Source: JACXTP01 sp963789555
GTDB taxonomy: Archaea > Thermoplasmatota > Thermoplasmata > Methanomassiliicoccales > UBA472
Assembly: GCA_963789555.1 (NCBI GenBank)
Contig: CAWBKY010000008.1
Location: forward strand, 23,722-87,721
Reading direction: 5' to 3'
Length of the DNA: 64,000 nt
The notes under the pieces are model-generated. The model ran no database searches. It was not told the origin of the DNA and saw only the letters and a program-made list of their open reading frames with translations. Position numbers and translations under genes: made by a program. Of the stretch, positions 30,129-40,123 are shown in pieces; the stretch's first letter is position 1; every line of letters starts with the position of its first letter.

Positions 30129-31241
30129 TTATTTCTTGGCTAAGGACCGTTGGACTCTTCCTAGCTTTCCCGATGGCATCCGCGGCCAGCATGGCGTCGA
30201 GCACCCTTCCGGAAGTGATGGTGCCCCCTTCATGGTGGATGGGCTGCTCGGGGGCACAGGCCTTTTCCGCCGCGACCATCAGCCTCTCCAGGCTGGCATT
30301 GCCCAAACCGATGTCCTCCAGCGTGGTCGGCAAACCCACCTCCTCGCAGAAGGAGAAGACCGTCTCCGATTCCTCGATCGGGGCGTCGGTGAGCTGGAGC
30401 CCGGCGAGGACCCCGAAGGCCACCTTCTCGCCATGGTAGAAGGCGTGGGTCTCCTCCAGGGCGGTCAGCCCGTTGTGGATGGAGTGGGCCGATGCCAGCC
30501 CAGCGCTTTCGAACCCGAGCCCGCTCAGAAGTATGTTCGCCTCCACGATATGGTCGAAGGCCGGGGTGACGATATGGTTCTCATTGGCGACCTTGGCGGC
30601 GGCGACCATGGTCAGCAAGGTTTCGTAGCAGAGCTTTGCGATCCGAAGCCCGGCATCGGTGCTGATCCCCCCGCATTCGTTCGGCGACCGGGTGCGGTGA
30701 CAGGACCTGGCCTCGAACCAGGTGGACAGCGCGTCGCCCATCCCCGCGACCAGGAAGCGCGTCGGTGCCGCTGCGATGATGTCCAGGTCCACCAAGACCG
30801 CGGCCGGGTTCGATCCTTTGATAGCAGCACCGATTCGAAGGTCCCCTCCTTTGAGTACACCACCGCGCATCCGCTGCATGGTGCATCGGTCGAGGCGATG
30901 GTAGGCACGATGATCACGGGGATGCCTGCCCGATCGGCGACGATCTTCGCCGTGTCGATGGTCTTCCCACCCCCCATGCCGACCATGACATCCACCTGCT
31001 TGAGGGTGATGATGTCAAATATCCTGGCCAGCTCCTCCTCGCAGCACTCTCCGCGGAACGTCTCGGTATGGATTGCTTTGACATCAAGGTCGAGATCGCA
31101 AGCGGGAAGTACCCGATCGATGACCGATGGTGAGGCCAATAACAGCCCCTGGCTGCCGAGCAAATCGATGAGCGAAGGCAATTCGCCAATGGCCCCGACT
31201 CCTTGGATATATTTTCCTGGAAAAACAGCCTTTTTGAACAT
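30129..31241 (-). CDS. gldA: GldA-type glycerol/2,3-butanediol dehydrogenase
   Basis: NAD-dependent, metal-containing polyol dehydrogenase (about 370 residues). The start MFKKAVFPGKYIQG is typical of GldA; GMGGGKTIDTAK is the NAD-binding site, PTIASTDAPCS contains the first metal ligand, and SAHSIHNGL and AFYHGEKVAFG supply the two His ligands. The ATG at 31241 follows AGAGGTTGGT. Phase shifts near 30840 and near 30165; with the second, the protein ends naturally as ARRVQRSLAKK at TAA 30129. Members reduce dihydroxyacetone or acetoin. Because the next gene makes acetoin, reduction to 2,3-butanediol is the favoured role here. Not the lipid-forming G1P dehydrogenase family. Confidence 0.85.
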
Positions 31242-31363
31242 ACCAACCTCTGATATTTCATATTTGCATAGCACTAGTTAAACATGCATCGATCCAGCCT
31301 ACCTGGAGGGTTACGAACATGCGTGATCGGTCATCCTCGATCCAGACTGCCATTGATTTGAAT

Positions 31364-31910
31364 TTAATATTCATTATTAAAATATGGAAAGTTGTTGGTC
31401 ATGGCTGCCTTCTTCGGATCTAAACGAGCGTCTACCTCCATCCATGCTGCCCTCTTGAGCTTGAAATCGGTCCTTTCCTTTTCCGTCGTGGGTAATGACT
31501 GGTACGAACAACGACCATCACCGCACGCTGCACATTCCTTGTGCACGAGCTTATGGTATGGGTCTCTAGCCATGGTCTTGGCTGGGTCGATGTAGCAATA
31601 AAGGCACCCGATCCCCTCCTCCCCATACTCGTGGAATACCTTGGCAAGGATGCAATCGTATGCCATTCCATCCCTCATATGGCAAACACCATACTTTGGG
31701 AGGTCCGGCAGGCCCCGTTCCGATCCTCTCACCGATGCGCTCACCATATTCCATGATCGACCTCACGATCAATTCCTTGCCTTTCTCCATTCCGAATTCT
31801 TCAATGAGGGTCTTGGAGAAGGACAGATGCAACAAGGCCAACCGGGTCATGGCCACCTCGACCTCATGAACGGCTTCCGCTTGGGGCACAAAACCATCTT
31901 CTTTTTTCAT
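31364..31910 (-). CDS. L-2-amino-thiazoline-4-carboxylate hydrolase-like protein
   Basis: About 180 residues, joined across a one-base shift near 31735. N-terminal helices LLHLSFSKTLIEEFGMEKGKEL and RSIMEYGERIGERI match the ATC-hydrolase family (PF14196); the C-terminal half has KYGVCHMRDGMAYDCILAKV, GCLYCYIDPAK and a CAACGDGRCSY cluster typical of it. The bacterial namesake opens a thiazoline ring on the way to cysteine; most archaeal members are untested. The start at ATG 31910 (MKKEDGFVPQ) is preferred to an upstream in-frame one. Low-GC surroundings begin here. Confidence 0.75.
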
Positions 31911-32145
31911 GCTCGACGACCTCGTGTGACATGAGTGCAGGGGGCTAAAAAATAATGCTGTCATCGGACCAGAGGAGTGTTGTTTCCATATTACTCCAAT
32001 CCAAGGGTTACCTATCAAAACATGATGATGACTTACGACTACCCTATTGAAAGGAGGAAAAAGATAGCGTTTTGGGGATTTATGTGTTATGTCAATTTTT
32101 GTAAATGAAAACCAATAATATGAGAATATTACACAAACGTTAATA

Positions 32146-32154
32146 ATTTATAAC
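32146..32154 (+). promoter_or_regulatory. TATA box for the secreted protease gene
   Basis: ATTTATAAC; transcription would begin near 32176, at a GGGGAGG Shine-Dalgarno at 32176-32182. The first in-frame GTG is 14 nt further on, while an in-frame CTG lies at 32188 with normal spacing. Confidence 0.5.
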
Positions 32155-32196
32155 GGTGACAAACATGTATTTTTAGGGGAGGATTATCTGAAAAGC

Positions 32197-33071
32197 GTGA
32201 AAATTGGTCTGTTGGTCGTCTTGGTCTTTTTTTCGATGTTGTTGATGGTTTTCCCGATGGGAAATGTGACCGCGATAACGGGGAATTATCAGCCAGATGG
32301 GAATGCGCATCCCTATGTGGGATTGGTGGTCTTTGATGTCCTAAATGAGGATGGGGACGCCGTACCTGCATGGCGTTGCACCGGCACCCTCCTTTCGCCC
32401 ACGGTCGTTCTGACCGCTGGGCATTGCTGCGGATGGGGCGGTTGCGGCAAGGGTTTGGTTTGATGAGGGCCCAATTCCATATTACACCTCTCCAGGTGGG
32501 GAATATCCATTTGGTGGGGATACGTCATATGAAGGGATACCCATACCTCTATCCAGGTTTTGCTCACCTCTTTGAAAGGCAATGCCAATGGCATTCCTTT
32601 CTTCATCACGGGGGATATCGGAATAGTAGTGTTGAGCGAGCCTGTCCCAACGAGCGTGGTCAGCACCTATGGTCAGTTGCCCTCGGAGGGCATGGTTGAT
32701 AAGTCTACCAGTGGGAACCGGGGTAGAAATGGTAGGTTACGGTGTGCAAGAACAGGTGAAGCCAAAGAACATGGGGCCATACAATGCGTGGTATGGCTTT
32801 AGAGGAGCGTTTCTATACACCGGCAAACATCATACCTGGCCAGTTCTCTTGGAGCGATGAGTTCCTGAGAGTGAGCGCGAATCCGGCACAAGGGAAGGGC
32901 GGAACCGCGTTCGGAGACTCTGGGGGACCAGTGTTCCTCAGAGAGACTAACACCATCTTTGCAGTGAACTCATATGTGACCAACGCAAATTGTGCCGGCG
33001 TCACATATCATAGCCGCATAGACAATCCAGTGGCTTTGGAGTGGATCAACACCTTCCTAGATGAGCCATGA
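32197..33071 (+). CDS. Secreted trypsin-like serine protease
   Basis: About 290 residues. A signal peptide (KIGLLVVLVFFSMLLMVF, cleaved near GNVTA) is followed by a chymotrypsin-fold domain. The catalytic triad is visible: His in TLLSPTVVLTAGHC, Asp in GDIGIVVLSEPV, Ser in GTAFGDSGGPVFL; a Cys pair around the His is also conserved. Several one-base shifts (near 32455, 32560, 32670 and 32790) split it but no catalytic block is missing. Such proteases are uncommon in archaea and suggest transfer from bacteria. GTG at 32197 is used as start; CTG at 32188 fits the Shine-Dalgarno better. Surrounding DNA is AT-rich. Confidence 0.85.
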
Positions 33072-33616
33072 GAAACCACTTCAATCTTTCCTTTTTTAAC
33101 ATCTGGTCAATTTTCGTGACTGACCGCTGGCCAGATGGTTGGGCGCATTAAAACCCTGAATTGAATTGAAAATAGCATGACTGGATAGAACAGACGTGCT
33201 CTCAGCGGGAGTGACCTATGGCTCATCCAGATAACCATTTATTCTGTTTAAAAAAAGATTTTTTGTAGCTTTGCATCCAAAAATTAAATACAGTATTATA
33301 TATAATATACTAAATATTAAATAAGGACATTTCCTTGCAGGGATCATCCTTCCAGCGGTTGTGAAGTGATGCAGTGGTTTTTTCACATGTTAGGATAGCT
33401 GGTCCGAATAAGATTTAAACCGCTATAAAGCCCTTTTACATTCATTTTAATTCGACGAATGACGTCATAAACTATCAATAAATATGACAAACGTTAAGTA
33501 TAATCCCTTGAATTTTTAAATCAATACCTTTTTGGGATACTTTTTCTGAAACTGCGCGGGTCTGGTCAGAAGCGGATGATCACGACCTTATCTCGTAACG
33601 TAGGGGAGGTTAGACC
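33072..33616 (+). other. AT-rich intergenic region with inverted repeat
   Basis: No gene seen. It holds a 9-bp inverted repeat, CATCTGGTC with GGCCAGATG, at about 33101-33140, repeat copy A (33181-33290) and an AT-rich stretch with possible TATA elements for the gene at 33617. Confidence 0.5.
33181..33290 (+). repeat. Dispersed repeat, copy A
   Basis: Diverged copy of the family best seen in copies C and D: shares CTGGATA, GTGCTCT, CGGGAGTGA, GCTCATCCAGAT and GCATCCAAA in the same order and orientation, followed by an AT-rich tail. Confidence 0.65.
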
Positions 33617-34009
33617 ATGTTAGGCGATGTGGCGTATGAAGGAAAAGGACAAAGGATCGGGATGAAAGTCTTGCGGAACGGTTTTTGGGAAACAAGCTGG
33701 GCCATGAAAGGGATGTTCCAAGGGGAAAGGTTCTCAACTACTTGGACATCCGAAGGTCAACCAAGACCAGATGGGACCATGGGCTTTGAGTTCTGGGGTT
33801 TTTATAACACGGAAAGTGGAATGGCAGGTGCGTTCAGAGGCTCCGGAAATGCAAAACTTGGAGCTGACGGCTCGATGGTGGCAAGGGGAAGTGTGGAATA
33901 TTCTAACCCGCCAGGCAAGTATGCGAAATACAACGGAATATCCGTCGTCTTCGAGTTCGATATGGACAAGGATGGTAACTTCAGTAACAAAGGATGGGAG
34001 TGGAAGTAG
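33617..34009 (+). CDS. Hypothetical 130-residue beta-rich protein
   Basis: Intact gene of an unnamed family. The protein is a string of beta strands with repeated Gly and aromatic residues: GKGQRIGMKVLRNGFWETSW, MFQGERFSTTWTSEGQ, PDGTMGFEFWGFYNT, GAFRGSGNAKLGADG and a final ISVVFEFDMDKDGN. This layout suggests a small lipocalin/avidin-like beta barrel, and similar barrels occur as small ligand-binding or uncharacterised proteins in methanogens and soil bacteria. No signal peptide. ATG at 33617 follows GGGGAGGTTAGACC, a strong Shine-Dalgarno. It stops with TAG. The gene is bracketed by repeat copies A and B. Confidence 0.65.
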   Translation: MLGDVAYEGKGQRIGMKVLRNGFWETSWAMKGMFQGERFSTTWTSEGQPRPDGTMGFEFWGFYNTESGMAGAFRGSGNAKLGADGSMVARGSVEYSNPPGKYAKYNGISVVFEFDMDKDGNFSNKGWEWK

Positions 34010-34088
34010 AATCCTTGAGTTTGAAACCCCTTCTTTTTTATCCTGATCTAAACATTATTAAAAAAGGACAGTGGTAGATAGTCAAGAT

Positions 34089-34165
34089 GTAAGAAGACTC
34101 CCTCGCGCATCCAGATTGCTATTTTTATTTTGTATTAAAACAATTTTAATATAATTTTATATTAA
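34089..34165 (+). repeat. Dispersed repeat, copy B (partial)
   Basis: Shares CCCTCG, GCATCCAGATT, CTATTTTT and ATTAAAACAATTTT with copies C and D in the same order; the first part is degraded. Confidence 0.5.
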
Positions 34166-34261
34166 TATTAAAAGTATAATAAATATATTGTCCGCTTGAT
34201 GTCATTGCATGTAGCATTGTAAAAAATATGCTGAAAAAATTGGAAAGGAAGAGGTTTGTCG

Positions 34262-35786
34262 TCAGGCCTTGCGCCGTAGGACGAGCACGATGACCGCGAC
34301 GCCCAAGACCGCGACGAGGACGAGGGTGATCAGCACCATCAGGTTCAACGAGGCGATCTGGTCATCCAATTGGTCGGACTGGGCCCCCGCGTTCTGAGGG
34401 TCGTTGGTACCCAGGTCCTGCAGCGAGAACACGGCATCGGCCGATACCTGACCGACGCAGGAGGCGGTGACCTTGCCGTTGAAGTTCACGGTGTCGTCAC
34501 TGCTCGGAGCGGTCAGGTCGATGGCGTATTCGCCCCCGCCCAAAGAGCGAGAAGTGACCGCCACCTCGTTACCTGAAAGGGTGACCTTGAACGTGGGGAC
34601 CGACGTGGCACCATCGACCTTCACGATCAGCGTGGCATTCTGGCCGGAACAGGCCTGGAGCGATGGGTTCTGAACCGTCACCATAAGTTCGGGCCGATAT
34701 ACCGTCACGCCATCGGCCGAGAGCAAGGCCACCGACGACCCATCCAGGGAGTTGGACATGGTCCAGCACTCATTCCCGCATTGGGTCTTGTCGATCACCT
34801 GGTTCGAGGCCCTCCCATAGGACATCATAGAAGTTAGTGTACGAATCCAGGACCCTTGCGAGCGAACCATCATGGCTGATCCAGATCGTCCCATAGAAAC
34901 TGGCAATCGGCATCTGCCAGATGACGCCGTTCATCGACATGTCGTACATGAAGAGATAGTCATCGGAGACCCCGAAAAGGGTGGACCCGTCCCCCGAAAG
35001 GGCGATATGGACCTCGCCTTCCCCGAAGTCCGGGTACCACCAGTTGGCGCTGCCGTCGTCATAGCGTTCGATGACGAGCTTGCCATCATACCCGGAGAAT
35101 GCCAACCAGATGCCATCATCGCTCATCTTCACGTCCGTGAACCAGTTAGACAGCGTCTGGGTGTCCAAAGGGTTGAGGTCTCCATCGAAGATGACGTAGG
35201 TATGGAACGAGCACATCGCGATCACGTCCCCGTCCCTCGACATGGCCACATGGTGGTAGTCCCCGCTGACCATGTCATATTTCTTTGAGACCCCTTGGGC
35301 CGACAGGAGGAACGTCTCGTCGACCATTCCGATCACCAGTTTGGAGCCATCATAGGTGATGACCATCTCGTTCAGGTAGGGGTCCGACAGCTGGTAGGAG
35401 GTGATTACCGTCCCCGTCGTGGCATTGAACATCCTGACCCAACCGGAGGCGTCGGCGTATGCCACCACCTTACCGTTCCCCGATATCGCTAAAGCCTGTT
35501 TGAGGCTGCCACCGGCCTTGCCAGTGGTGTTCCAGAGCATTTCCTTCTCGGCTATGGAATAGACCGCCAATCTAGATGAGGTGGTGTTCAAGGCAGCCAG
35601 GAGGCTCCCGTCCTCGCTCAGCACTAGGGTCCCCCAGGACGAGGTGTTGCCGTCCTTGAACTCCCAATAAGCATCATTTAGGTCCACTTCTGCACCGGAG
35701 GCGCCCCCCGGGGCGAGCACTATCAATGGCGAAAGAAGCATGAGCGCGCCCAACGCCAATGCCATGGCCCGTACTGGTCGGTTCAT
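34262..35786 (-). CDS. Secreted, anchored beta-propeller protein
   Basis: About 507 residues. Signal peptide MNRPVRAMALALGALMLLSPL, then WD40/quinoprotein-like beta-propeller repeats with recurring S-x-D/N-G motifs (LVLSEDGSLLAAL, LAISGNGKVVAYAD, VAMSRDGDVIAM, VKMSDDGIWLAF, IALSGDGSTLFG), then an Ig-like domain with two Cys (QACSGQNATLIVKVDG, ASCVGQVS) and a C-terminal membrane segment before RRKA. So the propeller sits outside the cell on a stalk. One extra base near 34830 splits it. Ligand unknown. Same anchor plan as the two FN3 proteins in this window. Unlike the neighbouring DNA it is GC-rich. Confidence 0.8.
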
Positions 35787-35955
35787 GCGGGATTCATTAT
35801 TTTTTAATGATTAAATAATAATCCCCCGGTTATCAGAAAAACGATGATGTGATGACGATCGGGGACATGAGCGATAAAATGAGGTGGAGGGAGAAATTTG
35901 CTCCACCTTTTCCACCGATCGGTTGTGGTGGCATAGACCGGGGACGAGGATCGCT

Positions 35956-36102
35956 TTATTTCTTCCCACCATAGGCTTTCACTGGCTTGTCATCGTTACA
36001 TATTCTTTCCTCGCCACAATACTTGCATTTGTGTAACGTCTTTCTCATCTTCTTAGGCAGTTCGTTCTTCTTCGCACAGGCATCGCAATAGTAGTTTACC
36101 AT
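35956..36102 (-). CDS. 48-residue zinc-ribbon microprotein
   Basis: Short gene read directly from the minus strand: MVNYYCDACAKKNELPKKM, then RKTLHKCKYCGEERIC, ending KAYGGKK and TAA. Two C-x2-C pairs 18 residues apart (CDAC and CKYC) make a zinc ribbon; the rest is basic, as in small nucleic-acid-binding or ribosome-associated ribbons. The ATG at 36102 is preceded by GAAGTGAATCA, a good archaeal Shine-Dalgarno. No operon partner; sits in AT-rich accessory DNA just downstream of repeat copy C on the other strand. Confidence 0.75.
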   Translation of the reverse strand: MVNYYCDACAKKNELPKKMRKTLHKCKYCGEERICNDDKPVKAYGGKK

Positions 36103-36544
36103 TGATTCACTTCCATGTCCTTGGTTCAAGAGTTTCGTGAATGTATTTGCTGCGGTTTTAGAGGCACCTAGCGTCAGGAACCCATCTGATATCCGTAGGG
36201 AATGTCCGACCCTTACAAGCGATCTCCCCTATGTGGACTTACTGAGAAGGACGAGATCATTCATTTGCCTATCAACTCTTAATAAATGACAAAGCTGCGG
36301 CCATAATATCCAAATAGGACCTTAGGAACTGGATATGCGTAAAGATGCTCTGGCCGGGGAGTGAACCCTCGCTCATCCAGATTACTATTTTTTTTGATTA
36401 AACCGTTTTTGGTACTTTTACATCCAAACTTCAATTATATTATAATATAATTTTAATAAATATTTATGCCATCAGACTGGCCGCCTATAGTCTATTATAT
36501 GGTCGCCGTACAATCACTGGTCAGAAGGACCTGATGGAGAAAAG
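36103..36544 (+). other. AT-rich intergenic region with repeat copy C
   Basis: No gene seen. Contains repeat copy C and, further right, AAATATTTATGCC at about 36459-36471, a plausible TATA element for the arginase-family gene (transcript start near 36495). Confidence 0.45.
36329..36430 (+). repeat. Dispersed repeat, copy C
   Basis: 36353-36394 is identical over 42 bases to copy D; the similarity continues through GGTACTTTT and CATCCAAAC to about 36430. Left of it, GGATATGCGTAAAGATGCTC closely matches the integrase 3' end at 47871-47886; read as codons it gives LDMRKDALAGE-stop against LDTRKGAPAGI-stop. Confidence 0.75.
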
Positions 36545-37363
36545 ATGATAGAGGTGTTCGTGATCCGTCAGTGGCAAGGCGCTGGAGAGAGGTATGACCT
36601 CCTTACCAGCTTGGATTCCTTTCTATCAGCGTCCAAGTTAAGGTACACTGAGATCCCTACCAATCTGCTTCCTTCAGAGACAAGCAATGGGATAAAGCAT
36701 TATGCTTCGATCAAAGAGAACCTGGGTCAGCAACTAAAGGCGTATGCCGACGTCTCTCCGGATCGCGCACTGACATTAGCATGTGAGTGTTCAGGCGGTA
36801 TCGCCCCCATCTCTTACTTCATCAGCAAGTATCCTGAGAATATGGTCGTCCTGTGGATCGATGCCCATGGCGACATGAATACCCCTGAGAGCAGCCCGAG
36901 CGGCAATTTCCACGGGATGCCACTTCGCTTCCTTCTGGGGGACGGCCCTATCGAGATATCCGGTCAGGTCCCTGTGAAACTAGCCCCGGAAAGACTAGGC
37001 CTGATAGGCGTCCGAGACCTCGATCGGCCCGAGAGGACCTTCATATCGGAAAATGGGATCAGGCATTGGCCCAAGCTGGACATATCGTCGACCAAGGAAG
37101 TGTTGGACTTCGTATCTGGAAAGAAGGTATACATCCACCTCGACCTCGATGTGATCGACCCTGGATCATCAAGCCTTGCGCTCTACAAGACCCCTGGTGG
37201 GATATCGATCGAGGCATTGTTGAGCCTGATAGAGAACATTGGCGATGTGGCGATGATCGTCGGAACATGTGTCACTGAATACAACGACCCGGAAAGGAAG
37301 GAGATCCAGGTTTATAGCGAGATAGTGAAGAGATGCATGGAAGCGATGGAAAGATCCTTCTGA
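36545..37363 (+). CDS. Arginase/agmatinase-family hydrolase
   Basis: 272-residue ureohydrolase-fold enzyme, frame intact. The binuclear Mn site is visible: LWIDAHGDMNTPE (D-A-H-x-D, about residue 113) and VYIHLDLDVIDPG (D-x-D), plus SGNFHGMPLRFLLG. The usual first ligand motif G-G-D-H is replaced by a divergent CSGGIAPISY (about residue 80), so the His of the first motif is missing and the substrate may not be arginine. Proteins of this divergent arginase branch are common in bacteria. A truncated, decayed second copy of the 3' part lies at 39712-40012. Flanked on the left by repeat copy C. Confidence 0.8.
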   Translation: MIEVFVIRQWQGAGERYDLLTSLDSFLSASKLRYTEIPTNLLPSETSNGIKHYASIKENLGQQLKAYADVSPDRALTLACECSGGIAPISYFISKYPENMVVLWIDAHGDMNTPESSPSGNFHGMPLRFLLGDGPIEISGQVPVKLAPERLGLIGVRDLDRPERTFISENGIRHWPKLDISSTKEVLDFVSGKKVYIHLDLDVIDPGSSSLALYKTPGGISIEALLSLIENIGDVAMIVGTCVTEYNDPERKEIQVYSEIVKRCMEAMERSF

Positions 37364-37655
37364 CCGAGCTTGCGTCGGACATCTGGGACCCGGTGCGTTT
37401 TTGCGGCATTAACTAAGCTATCGCAATTCGATAATGACTTCGTGAAAGTAGGAAAAATATTTATTATGATGTATTATTATTCATTTAATTAAAATATAAT
37501 AAATCCCTAAGGGGGATATTTCATACATATGGACATGTCCGCAAATTTTTATTTAAAAATAATTAATTTAATATAATTTTGCGGAAAAATTGGTTGAAAT
37601 AATTAACGAACGTGAAAAATGATTAATACTCACCCACCAAATGATTATGGTTTAA
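37364..37655 (+). other. AT-rich intergenic stretch
   Basis: Runs of A and T with several TATA-like elements (for example TTATTTAAAAATA near 37550); presumably the promoter region of the next gene. Nothing else seen. Confidence 0.4.
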
Positions 37656-37661
37656 TTGGGG

Positions 37662-39582
37662 ATGTATATGGTGGGGATGAGTCGTTCCATTTCTGTTCTA
37701 ACGATGTGCGTGACGTTCTCGCTTGTTCTCATGTTGTTGATGATCGGCGTCCCAATTAACGTTGAGGGTGAGGACGAGGCTTTGCCTCCTGGTTGGCATG
37801 AGGGGGTCATATCAGACCAACTAATGTTCTTCGGAAGCTGCGATGGTGCGGTGGACAGCTCAGGAAGGGAACAGGCCGTCTTCTGGGATGGGATCTCTCC
37901 CTGCATTCAATATGGTATCAGCGAGGGGGGGGGTTTTCAAATTTCTACGGTCAATGACCCTAAGCCAGGGTACTTTGATTTTTCCGATACTCGGATGGTC
38001 CTCGACAATGAAGATCGGCCACACATCGTCTATTACCTCAATGACCATTTCACGGACGAACGGTTGATGTATGCGACCAAGTCAGGTGGAGTATGGACCG
38101 ACTCCATAGTTGCCCAAACCTCGATCCAAAATTATAATGATAGATTCGATTTTGCAGTAGATGCCGAGGGAAAGGTCCACATCGTATACGGTATGGGGTC
38201 CGGGATCTACTATGTAAATAATAGTGGGTGGGCCTTGGGAAGAAATCGGAAATTGGACCAATGTTCACAATGGTCAATACTTTGGTGAATACTTCTCGAT
38301 CGCCCTTGACCCTAAGAACACGCCATCCATATGCTTCTTGAACTGTACTGATCAAGACCACCTGACTTACATGTGGTGGAATGGTTCATCATGGGAACAA
38401 TCGGATGTTACGGGGAGCAAGGATGCTTACGCTGGTAACGACCTTGCGGTGGATGATGATGGCGCAGCCCATATCGTGTTCTATTCCTACAACCAGACCA
38501 CCGATAAAGGTGGACTTCACCATGCTGTGTATAAGAATGGTTCCTGGACCGAACGGCTGGTGGCCGAAATTGCGAGCTGGAACTGGCCGAACCCGGCTGA
38601 GGGTAAGATAGCCATCGGTTCGGACTGTACCCCCCACATCTGCTATCGAGTCAACGAGCTTGATGGGGTGAATCATTATTCCGTCAGCAAGCTGTTCTAT
38701 GCTGAGTATGACCAGGGAAATTGGATTCTCCCACCTCGTAAACGAAAATGGATTCTCACCCTCCATCGCCATAGGCCCGGATGATCGACCGACCATATTC
38801 TACACCAATTTTTTGAGGAGCGTATGCTATCTCACCATGGGCGATGTCCCCGAACCGACGACCCCTAGCGAACCGGATTCCTTCGACGTCAGCGGATGCG
38901 AGGGAATGGCTTCATTGAGTTGGGAACCACCGGGCAACGATGGGGGCTCTGACATAACCAGTTACGAGATCTACCGCTCCAAGACGCCAGGGGGCGCGAA
39001 GTGACCTCATCGCCTCTCTGAAGAGCACCGAACTGAGCTACATGGACAAAGACCTGGAGGATGGGCAGATATTCTATTACAGCGTCTCGGCATCGAATGC
39101 CTTGGGGGAAGGGATGGCCTGCCCTGAGCAGTTGACCACCATCTCATCCACGACATGGTGCCCTCCAGGCAAGGTCGAACTGAGCCTATCGAAAGAGGAT
39201 TTTGAATATGGGGTCCAATATTGGCTCCATTGGTCCATGCCTGACGATGGGGGGAGCCCCATCAAAGGGTTCAAGATATTCGGGTCGATGTCCGGTTCCG
39301 AGCCAAGGCTTTGGATGGTGGTGGACCCATCAGTCACGGAATTATTGGCCCTCGACTTGACCGGGATCGAAAATCCAGAGGATTGGGGGTGGCCGGTATT
39401 TTATTGGGTGGTGGCCTTCAACGATGTAGGGCAAAGCCAGATGCAATCGGGAACCCGTACAGGTCCCGCCAGACCAGGTATCAACGGATTATGTGTTGAT
39501 AGGGGCGATACTGGGATCGGCCGCACTGATAGCCGCCTTGGCCATCTTCCTCGTCAAACGACGAAATCGAAGAATCAAGTAA
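37662..39582 (+). CDS. Surface protein: repeat domain plus FN3, membrane-anchored
   Basis: About 640 residues. Signal peptide around MSRSISVLTMCVTFSLVLML, then a six-or-so-fold repeat with recurring D-x-x-G/D-R-P-H-I-V motifs (NEDRPHIVYYLND, AEGKVHIVYGMG, DDGAAHIVFYSYN, GPDDRPTIFYTNF), as in sialidase-like propellers; then an FN3 domain (SEPDSFDVSG to FYYSVSASNALGEG), a second domain, and a C-terminal membrane segment YVLIGAILGSAALIAALAIF with a basic tail RRNRRIK. One-base shifts near 38225, 38735, 39003 and 39460. ATG at 37662 chosen; ATGs at 37668 and 37680 also possible. FN3 blocks resemble those of the 25920 gene. Confidence 0.75.
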
Positions 39583-39711
39583 ACAAAGACCCTTGCAGGC
39601 ACCTGGTCCCTCACCCGATGATGGAGCGATCGGACCTGGCCTTGGCCCCATCGAGTGGTCATTTAAGGCACACTGGCATCGGATATCTGGCCTGAATATT
39701 TTCATGTGATC

Positions 39712-40012
39712 GTGATGGAAATGGCCCAAGCTGGACCCAATTGCGGCATAGAAATGCTGAATTTCACATCTGGAAAAATAGGGTTGCCTTCACCTCGACC
39801 TCGATGTAATCGATCCTGAATCATCAGGTCTTGGCTCTCTACAAGACCCATGGTGATACACAGATCGAGGAATAAATGAGATTAATATAGGATGTCAGCA
39901 AGGTTGCGATTCTCAATGGAACTTGTTTCACTGAATACAATGAACCGCAAAAAAAAGAAATGGAAGTTTACCATGGGATAGTAAATAGATGCATGGAGCG
40001 ATGGAAGATTGA
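39712..40012 (+). pseudogene. Decayed 3' fragment of an arginase-family gene
   Basis: DNA matching the last third of the gene at 36545. GGCCCAAGCTGGAC, CACCTCGACCTCGATGT, TCACTGAATACAA and AGATGCATGG recur in order, but the frame is destroyed by stops and indels and the 5' two thirds are absent. It is a partial duplicate or the remains of a former neighbour copy. It lies directly after the anchored FN3 gene. Confidence 0.8.
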
Positions 40013-40123
40013 AAGGGACATCATTGAGACTGTAACGAACCGTTCTTCCTGTCGACGACCGGAAACCTCACCATCCCGTCCTGGATCGATAACATTTACT
40101 GTCAATCGATGACCTCCTGTGGC

